From: Ramlibacter humi
Lineage (GTDB): Bacteria > Pseudomonadota > Gammaproteobacteria > Burkholderiales > Burkholderiaceae_C
Reading direction: 5' to 3'
DNA: 64,000 nucleotides
Assembly (NCBI RefSeq): GCF_004681975.1
Contig: NZ_SMLK01000001.1
Coordinates: 372,001-436,000, forward strand
How positions within the stretch are numbered: the first letter of the stretch is position 1; each line of letters opens with the position of its first letter. The notes beneath the pieces were generated by a model, which worked only from the letters and a program-made list of their open reading frames with translations, searched no databases and was not told where the DNA came from. Shown one piece after another: positions 58,448 through 64,000 of this stretch. The translations under genes and the position numbers were made by a program.

Positions 58448-61400
58448 TCAGGGCATGGCCAGCCGCAAGCGCACGCAGGTGCCAGGCTGCAGCGGCTCGA
58501 TCTCCAGCGCCGCATGCATGCGGCTGGCGCGCGCGCGCATGTTGGCCAGGCCGCGCGACGCCGGCCCGGGTTCGCCCGTGAAGCCGCGGCCGTCGTCCCG
58601 CAGTTCGAGGCGCAGCGTGCCTTCGTGCAGCGCGAGGCGCACCTCCACATGCCGCGCCTGGGCGTGCTTGAGCACGTTGGTCAGGGCCTCCTGGGCGATG
58701 CGCAACAGGCCCAGCGCCGTCGGGGCGGGCAGGGCGATGGCCGGGAGGTCGGCCTGCGCCTGCCACCGGCTCGCGACGCCTGCGTCGCGCAGCTGCCCTT
58801 CCCAGCGGAAGCGGAAGCTGCCCCAGGCTTCCAGGAAGTCGTCGCCGTCGGGGCTCATGGCCTCCAGCACCAGGCGCATGTCGACGATGCACGCCCGCAG
58901 CGCGTCCCCTACCTGCGGCGCGGCCAGTTCGCCGCGCTCCACGCGCGACAGCGTCACGAACAGCTGCGAGCCCAGCCCGTCGTGCAGGTCGCGCATGATG
59001 CGCTGCCGCTCGTCGTCGGCCGCGCGCCGCCGCTCCAGCTGGCGCAGGCGCTGGTGGTTGTCCTCCAGCTGGCGCGTGCGCTGCGCCACCCTTTCCTCCA
59101 GCAGCGCGTTGGCCCGCTGCAGTTCCTCGTGCGCCACTGCCAGCTCCCCGAAGAGGCGCGCGTTGGCGATCGCGATGGCCGCCTGCGCCGCGAGCACGCG
59201 CGCCACCGCGGCGCGCTCCGGAGTGAAGCAGCCGGCATGCAGCTCGTTTTCCAGGTACAGCGCGCCCAGCGTGCCGCCCGCCGCCACCACCGGCACGCAC
59301 AGCACCGAGACGGCGGTGTGGCTGGCCCAGCGCAGGCACGGGCCGTGCGCCGGCTCGGCTCGCGCGTCGGCCAGCACCGCCTCGCCGCCTGCGCGCACCG
59401 AGCGCAGCAGGCCCTGCGGCAGCGCCGTCTGCTCCAGCGCGGCGCCGGCCCGGTTCTCCAGGCGGGCACCGGCCTCGGCCCGCTCGGCCGCGAGTTTCAT
59501 GCCGCCGCCCTCGTCCAGCAGCAGCGCCCCGTAGCGGGCGCCGGCGTTCTCCATCGCATGCTGCAGCAGCTGGCCGGCGGCGACCGCGATCTCCAGTTCG
59601 GCGCTGATGGCCTGCGAAGCCTTGATCAGCGTGGCGGCGTCCAGCGGCAGGGCGCGCTGCGGCGCGGCGCCGGGCCTGGCAAACGCGGGCAGCGCGGCCT
59701 CCAGTTCGCGCAGCATCGCGGTGCAGCCCCAGTGCGCGAACAGCTCGTGCGCCAGCTCCATGGCCTGGCGCAGGTCTTCGGGCCGGCCGGCGCGTGCGCT
59801 GTGGCGCGCCCAGCGATGAGCGACGATGGCGGCGTCGCCGGCGAAGCCGTTGTCGCGCCCCAGGCGCACGCTCTCGGCGAAGAGCGCGCCGGCTTCTTCC
59901 CGCCCAGCCAGCGCGGCCAGTTCGGCCCGCAGCGAAACGACGCGGTGCGCGTGGTTGGCGGGGCAGTGCCGCTCCCAGTGGCGCAGCTTCTCCAGGTGGC
60001 GGCGGATCAGGCGGCGCGACGCGGCCGATGGCCGGGTGCGCAGGCGCTCGGCGTGCAGCAGGGCCTCGAACCAGTGCGCCAACGGCGTCGAGAAGTTGCC
60101 CGCCATGCGGTGCAGGTTGCGCCGCACGCGTTCGCCGCAGGCCACCACGTCGTCGCCGAAATGGCCGGCCGTGACGTTGAGCATGACGGCCAGCTGGTCG
60201 TGGATCAGGTCGAAGATGGGGTCGTGCGGCAGCACGCGGCCATCGGCACGCACGCGCCGCAGCGGCGCGATGGGACCGGCCAGCCCCGGGCCGCGCAGCA
60301 GGCCCAGCAGCCAGGCGAAGGTGTCGCAGCAATCGAGCACCAGGTCGTTGCCGTGGCGCAGGCCGAATGCGCGCGCCTCGTCCAGCGCCTCCTGCACCGC
60401 CGCCAGCGACTGCATCGCGTTCCAGATCACGCCCACGTGCATGGACACGGCGTAGCCCGCGATCTCGAAGTTGCCGCTGCGCTCGCCTTGCTCGAAGCAT
60501 TGGCGCAACCCCGGCGCCGTGCGCAGCACGGGCGTCTTCCAGTGCATGACGTAGAACAGGTGGTTGAAGCTCATGCTGTGGGTGCCGAAGCGCTCTCCCA
60601 GCCGCACCGACAGTTCGCCCAGCTGGTGGCCGGTGGCGATGTCGCCGAAAACGCCGGACAGCACGTGTCCCGCCACCGCGATCGGCTGCCAGGACCATGG
60701 CGTCAGGCCCTTCTGCAGCGACAGCCGCGCCCCCGCCAGCCCCAGCACCGCGTAAGCCGGCGAGGCCAGTGTGTGCGCGACGTTGATGGTGGCGAAGATC
60801 AGCCGCTGCAGTTGAAGGTGGCGCGGGTCCTCGCTGGCCGGCGCGCCGGTCCAGGCCGCGATCGGCCGCCCGCGCAGCAGCAGTTTCAGGCGCAGCAGGT
60901 GCCACAGCGTGGCCGCCGTGGCGCGGTCCTCCCGCAGCGGCATGCCCAGCCGCGTCAGCGCCGCCAGGCCGTAGGTCAGCGCCTCCTGGGCGCGGTCCTG
61001 CGCGATCAGCCAGTGCACGTGCAACTCGTCGCTGCGCGCCCGCTCCAGGTCTCCGGTCGCCAGCGCCCGCGCCTGCTCGAGACATTCGCGGCAGCCGGCC
61101 AGGTCGCGTTCCAGCAGCAGGGCGTCGGCCGCGTCGTGCAGCAGCGCGACGCGCTGCGCCGCGCTCACGCCGCCTTCGGCCGGCAGCACCGCGAGCGCCG
61201 CGCGCATCAGGGCCGCGTAGGGCCGGAAGCCGGCGCTCGCGCGCGCCTGCAGCGCGGCGCGGTGGTCCAGCCGTGCGAGCGCGGTGCGCTCCTGCGCATC
61301 CAGCAGCGGCGCGGCCAGGTTCAGGTGGCGGCAAGCCTCGAACAGGTCTTGCGGCGCGGCCGCCGCCTGCAGGGCGCGGCCGATGCGCAGGTGCCAGTGC

Positions 61401-63406
61401 AGGCGTTGCGGCTGCGGAACCAGTTCGTAGGCGGCCTGCTGCAGGCGGTCGTGCGTGAAGCGCCAGCGGCCCGGCGCGCCTTCGGCTTCCAGCAGGCTTT
61501 CCTGCTGGGCGCTGCGCAACAGTTCGCGCAGCGCGTCGACGGGCGTGCCGCCGACAGCCGCCAGCACCGTCTCGTCGAAGCTCGCGCCCAGCGCGGCGGC
61601 CAGGCCCAGTGTCGCGGCGGGCGCGTCGCCCAGCGCGCGCATGCGGCCGCTGGCGGCCTGCAACGCGGACTCGGGCAGGGCCTCGCCGCGCGCCGCCGCC
61701 GCGTCCAGCCGCCAGCGCGCATCGGCCTCCGGCACGAGCTGGCCGCGCAGGACCATCGCGTCGAGCAGCTGGCCGAGGAACAGGGGATTGCCACCGCTGC
61801 GTACGGCGAGGTAGGCCACCGTGGCGGCGGCGTCGGTGAAGCCGCCGGGGAGCGCCAGCTGCAGCCAGTGCAGCAGGGCGTCGCTGTCCAGCGCCGGCAG
61901 CACGCAGCGCTGCAGGGCCGGCGCCGGCTGGCTGCCGGCGAGCGCCTCGCCTTCGATCGGCACGCCGGTGTCGCTGCGCTCGCCAAGCAGCAGCAGGACG
62001 CAGCGCACCGCCCGGTCCGACAGCGCGGCGAGGAGGAGGGGGAGGGTTTCGCCGTCTCGCCACTGCACGTCATCCACGAACAGCACCAGCGGGCGTTGCC
62101 GGCCCAGCGCCCCCAGAGCCCCGGACAAGGCTTGCACCAGCCGCTGGCGCGCCTGCGCCGGCGGCATCTCCGCCGCGGCCGCCGGCACGCCCATCGTTGC
62201 GGCCCATTCGGGCGAGAGCGCTGCCAGCGCGGCGCCTTCGGGCCCGGCAGCCTCGGCGACACGGCGTGCGGCGTCCGGCGCTTCGCGCAGCGCGCGCCCC
62301 AGCACCCGCAACAGCTGCGCCAGAGCCGCGAACGGCCCGCCGGAGCCGAACTGGTCGAACTTGCCGTGCGCCACCCAGGCGCCCTGCGCCTGTGCCTCCC
62401 CCAGCAGGTGGGTCGCCAGGGCGGACTTGCCGATGCCCGATGGGCCCGCCAGCACGAGGGCCTCGACCGCGCCGGCGCGCGCGCGCGCCAACGCCTGCGC
62501 CAGCATCTGGCGTTGCGGTTCGCGTCCCACCAGCACGCGCGGCAGGGTGAAGCGGGCGCGCGGGGCCTGCAGCGCGAGCCCGGCGAGCGGGCGCTGCGCG
62601 ACCAGCGCGTCCAGGCAGCGCCGCAGGTCCTCCGCGACCACGCGCGCCGAAGCGGGGCGATGCGCGGGCGGCTTGGCCAGCAGTGCATGCACCAGTTCCG
62701 CCAGCGCGGGCGGCACCTCGGGACGCAGCCGGCCCAGGTCCTGCGGTTCCTGCGCCGCATGTGCGTGGATCCAGCCCAGCGCATCCGCGGCTTCGAAGGG
62801 CAGGCGGCCCGCGAGCAACTGGTAGGCCATGAGACCCAGGAGGTAGAGATCGGTGCGGGCGTCGGGCCGGGCGGCGCTGCGGCCGCTCTGCTCCGGCGCG
62901 CTGAAGCGGAAATCGTCGCGCGTATCGCCGTCGGGCATTGCGGCCGCCTCTTCGCCGCCGACGGCTTCGGCCGCCAGCAGGCGGGCGCGCGGCAGCGGGG
63001 CGAGCATCACCCGCACGCAGCCGGGGCGCAGGCGCAGGTGCAGCACGCGCACGCGGTGCAGGCCGTCGAGCGCCTGCGCCAAGTCCAGCAGCAGGCGCAG
63101 CGCCACGCCCAAGGGCGGCTGCGGCGCGCCGGCCAGCCATTCGTCCAGGAAGAGTCCTTCGTCGGCCTCCACCACCCAGGTGACGCCGGCGGCGGACTGC
63201 AGCCATTGCAGCGGGGCGCCGCTGGCACCGGCGGCGCGCAGCCGGTCGGCGGCTGCGCGGTTGGCCGCGCAGGCCGCGGCGTCCAGGCCGGCGCGGTGCC
63301 ACAGCATGACGGGCCGGCCTTCGGCGCGTGCCGAAGCGACCAGCAGGCCAGGGGTTTCGCGCAGTGGTTCCACCGCTTCGAACCGGTTCGACAGGGCCGT
63401 CAGCAT
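58448..63406 (-). CDS. pseudokinase/AAA-ATPase/GAF/histidine kinase fusion
   Basis: This 1652-residue signalling protein is like the trifunctional Ser/Thr-kinase/ATPase/histidine-kinase family. A kinase fold lies at about 1-265 (FSAPEQSGRSAARPDARTDL), but the catalytic HRDxKPxN reads HLRLRPGC, and no DFG is seen, so it is a probable pseudokinase. An AAA ATPase follows (Walker A GPSGIGKSAL near 321-330, Walker B LVLFVDDVQW near 440-449), then a long helical-repeat region (about 600-1230), GAF (about 1255-1425) and HisKA_3 with His1475 in RDLHDGLGSQL and HATPase (EALTNVLKHAQA, DDGRGF). Start ATG 63406 has AAGGAG 7 bp upstream; 63412 is too close. It heads the likely operon with the 77-, 1517- and 83-residue genes. 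Confidence 0.9.
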   Translation of the reverse strand: MLTALSNRFEAVEPLRETPGLLVASARAEGRPVMLWHRAGLDAAACAANRAAADRLRAAGASGAPLQWLQSAAGVTWVVEADEGLFLDEWLAGAPQPPLGVALRLLLDLAQALDGLHRVRVLHLRLRPGCVRVMLAPLPRARLLAAEAVGGEEAAAMPDGDTRDDFRFSAPEQSGRSAARPDARTDLYLLGLMAYQLLAGRLPFEAADALGWIHAHAAQEPQDLGRLRPEVPPALAELVHALLAKPPAHRPASARVVAEDLRRCLDALVAQRPLAGLALQAPRARFTLPRVLVGREPQRQMLAQALARARAGAVEALVLAGPSGIGKSALATHLLGEAQAQGAWVAHGKFDQFGSGGPFAALAQLLRVLGRALREAPDAARRVAEAAGPEGAALAALSPEWAATMGVPAAAAEMPPAQARQRLVQALSGALGALGRQRPLVLFVDDVQWRDGETLPLLLAALSDRAVRCVLLLLGERSDTGVPIEGEALAGSQPAPALQRCVLPALDSDALLHWLQLALPGGFTDAAATVAYLAVRSGGNPLFLGQLLDAMVLRGQLVPEADARWRLDAAAARGEALPESALQAASGRMRALGDAPAATLGLAAALGASFDETVLAAVGGTPVDALRELLRSAQQESLLEAEGAPGRWRFTHDRLQQAAYELVPQPQRLHWHLRIGRALQAAAAPQDLFEACRHLNLAAPLLDAQERTALARLDHRAALQARASAGFRPYAALMRAALAVLPAEGGVSAAQRVALLHDAADALLLERDLAGCRECLEQARALATGDLERARSDELHVHWLIAQDRAQEALTYGLAALTRLGMPLREDRATAATLWHLLRLKLLLRGRPIAAWTGAPASEDPRHLQLQRLIFATINVAHTLASPAYAVLGLAGARLSLQKGLTPWSWQPIAVAGHVLSGVFGDIATGHQLGELSVRLGERFGTHSMSFNHLFYVMHWKTPVLRTAPGLRQCFEQGERSGNFEIAGYAVSMHVGVIWNAMQSLAAVQEALDEARAFGLRHGNDLVLDCCDTFAWLLGLLRGPGLAGPIAPLRRVRADGRVLPHDPIFDLIHDQLAVMLNVTAGHFGDDVVACGERVRRNLHRMAGNFSTPLAHWFEALLHAERLRTRPSAASRRLIRRHLEKLRHWERHCPANHAHRVVSLRAELAALAGREEAGALFAESVRLGRDNGFAGDAAIVAHRWARHSARAGRPEDLRQAMELAHELFAHWGCTAMLRELEAALPAFARPGAAPQRALPLDAATLIKASQAISAELEIAVAAGQLLQHAMENAGARYGALLLDEGGGMKLAAERAEAGARLENRAGAALEQTALPQGLLRSVRAGGEAVLADARAEPAHGPCLRWASHTAVSVLCVPVVAAGGTLGALYLENELHAGCFTPERAAVARVLAAQAAIAIANARLFGELAVAHEELQRANALLEERVAQRTRQLEDNHQRLRQLERRRAADDERQRIMRDLHDGLGSQLFVTLSRVERGELAAPQVGDALRACIVDMRLVLEAMSPDGDDFLEAWGSFRFRWEGQLRDAGVASRWQAQADLPAIALPAPTALGLLRIAQEALTNVLKHAQARHVEVRLALHEGTLRLELRDDGRGFTGEPGPASRGLANMRARASRMHAALEIEPLQPGTCVRLRLAMP

Positions 63407-63430
63407 GCGCATGCTCCTTGGGGGCCCGGC

Positions 63431-63459
63431 TTGGTCGAAACGGCCCGCGCCAGTATATT
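63431..63459 (+). promoter_or_regulatory. candidate promoter in divergent intergenic region
   Basis: The 92-bp gap between the divergent genes has TTGGTC at 63431-63436 and TATATT at 63454-63459 with a 17-bp spacer, a sigma70-like layout for the beta-propeller gene. On the other strand the same patch reads TATACT, a good -10 for the ATPase gene, without a clear -35. The -35 match on the plus strand is partial. Confidence 0.4.
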
Positions 63460-63498
63460 GACCCGACGCGCGGCGACGCTGCGAGGGGAGCGCTTCGA

Positions 63499-64000
63499 AT
63501 GGGGGAAGACAATGCACCGTGGCCGCGCTTTCGCGGCAATCCCGCCCAGACCGGGCGCGTGGCCTTCCAGGGCCAGCCCGGCGCGCGCGGCTGGACCTAC
63601 CCGCCGAAAGAAGCGGCGGATCGGCCCGGCAACGCGGCGCGCGGCATCTTCAACTCGCCGGTGATCGAAGCCGGCGGCACGATCTGGTCGGGCGACGGCG
63701 CGGGGCGGCTGCTGGCGCTGTCCCCGCAGCGCGACCTGCTCGCCAAGCAGGATCTGCCGCACCTGATCGACACCACCCCGCTGCTGGCCGACGACGGGCT
63801 CTACCTCTCCTGCGGTGACGGCTGGATCTACCACCGGCGCAAGGGCGCCACCGAGGCCACGCGCTGGTTCCAGGCGGCGCGGCCCACCGACGCCTTCATC
63901 AACTGGTTCGAAGGCCACCTGGCGCTGGACGCCCGCGGCCGCGTTGTCGCCCCTTGCGACAACCGCCGCCTCTACCTCGTCGAGCGCGGCGAGCCCGCCA
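63499..64000 (+). CDS. PQQ-like beta-propeller protein, cut by window end
   Basis: The first 167 codons begin MGEDNAPWPRFRGNPAQTGR. The WPRFRGNPAQTGR opening is that of PQQ-binding-like beta-propeller repeat proteins, and later strands (IWSGDGAGRLLALSPQRDLL; LYLSCGDGWIYHRRKG; LALDARGRVVAPCDNRRLYL) are propeller blades. No signal peptide precedes it, unlike secreted PQQ dehydrogenases or BamB. The frame stays open to the window end, so it is partial. The ATG at 63499 follows GAGGGGAGCG. It is divergent from the ATPase gene and may belong to the same cluster. Confidence 0.8.
   Translation, partial: MGEDNAPWPRFRGNPAQTGRVAFQGQPGARGWTYPPKEAADRPGNAARGIFNSPVIEAGGTIWSGDGAGRLLALSPQRDLLAKQDLPHLIDTTPLLADDGLYLSCGDGWIYHRRKGATEATRWFQAARPTDAFINWFEGHLALDARGRVVAPCDNRRLYLVERGEPA

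Noticed and set aside
58514-63664. Open frame of 1716 codons on the plus strand, antisense to the ATPase gene
   Set aside because: It is a mirror artefact of codon bias; the minus-strand product has Walker motifs, GAF and HATPase domains, and the open frame would run into the propeller gene.

Overview
The window is GC-rich, densely coded proteobacterial chromosome. Gene content (DUF6502/DUF5666 pair, paired DUF5985 proteins, PA2779 family, DUF2889, two PPK2 kinases plus a CYTH-CHAD protein, orphan Liv-type binding protein) and the dispersed palindromes with the core GGATTCCCGCCTTCGCGGG fit a betaproteobacterium of the order Burkholderiales, most likely Comamonadaceae (Ramlibacter/Variovorax-like). 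This placement is inferred from gene families, not from a marker gene. No rRNA, tRNA, CRISPR array, integrase or transposase was recognised.

Layout. 0-8.8 kb: gamma-glutamyltransferase-like hydrolase, degenerate receiver protein, YihY-type membrane protein, cytosolic subtilase, dienelactone hydrolase, trypsin-like protease with a small overlapping partner, YflT-like stress protein, PLP aminotransferase. 8.8-10.5 kb: a two-gene overlapping cassette with visibly lower GC and different codon use, the best candidate for recent transfer. 10.5-18.2 kb: receiver protein, PPK2 kinase, DHA2 exporter, PA2779 protein, transglutaminase, second receiver, second PPK2 kinase and, divergent to it, a CYTH-CHAD polyphosphate-binding protein, so polyphosphate metabolism is a local theme. 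18.2-24 kb: hemerythrin, PAS-GAF histidine kinase, SDR, DJ-1/PfpI protein, HDOD protein. 24-35 kb: membrane-cupredoxin fusion, secreted papain-like protease, MipA porin-like protein, Ldh-family dehydrogenase, phospholipase D, esterase plus DODA-type dioxygenase divergent from a LysR regulator, DedA protein, HTH protein, DUF2889 protein, methyltransferase. 35-38.4 kb: two paralogous Asp-box lipoproteins, each with its own rho-independent terminator. 38.6-53.2 kb: aldo/keto reductase, two PilZ proteins, DUF5666 lipoprotein with DUF6502 protein, ThpR, DUF5985 pair, phosphatidylserine synthase-type enzyme, binding protein, MFS permease, PhoD phosphatase overlapping a 7TMR-DISM histidine kinase, SerB.

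53.2-64 kb is the most unusual part. Four same-strand genes encode a 1652-residue pseudokinase/AAA-ATPase/GAF/histidine kinase, a 77-residue protein, a 1517-residue protein (beta-rich and glycine-rich N-terminal half, long coiled coils around one hydrophobic hairpin) and an 83-residue beta-type protein. A PQQ-like beta-propeller gene, cut by the window end, is transcribed divergently. I do not recognise the 1517-residue protein or its small companions as a described system. A large effector or surface assembly under dedicated signal control is my working inference.

Several convergent gene pairs end in a shared CTAG or CTAA (both stop codons within 4 bp), and intergenic spaces hold palindromes of at least four families. 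Many full-length open frames antisense to the large genes are high-GC artefacts and were left out.
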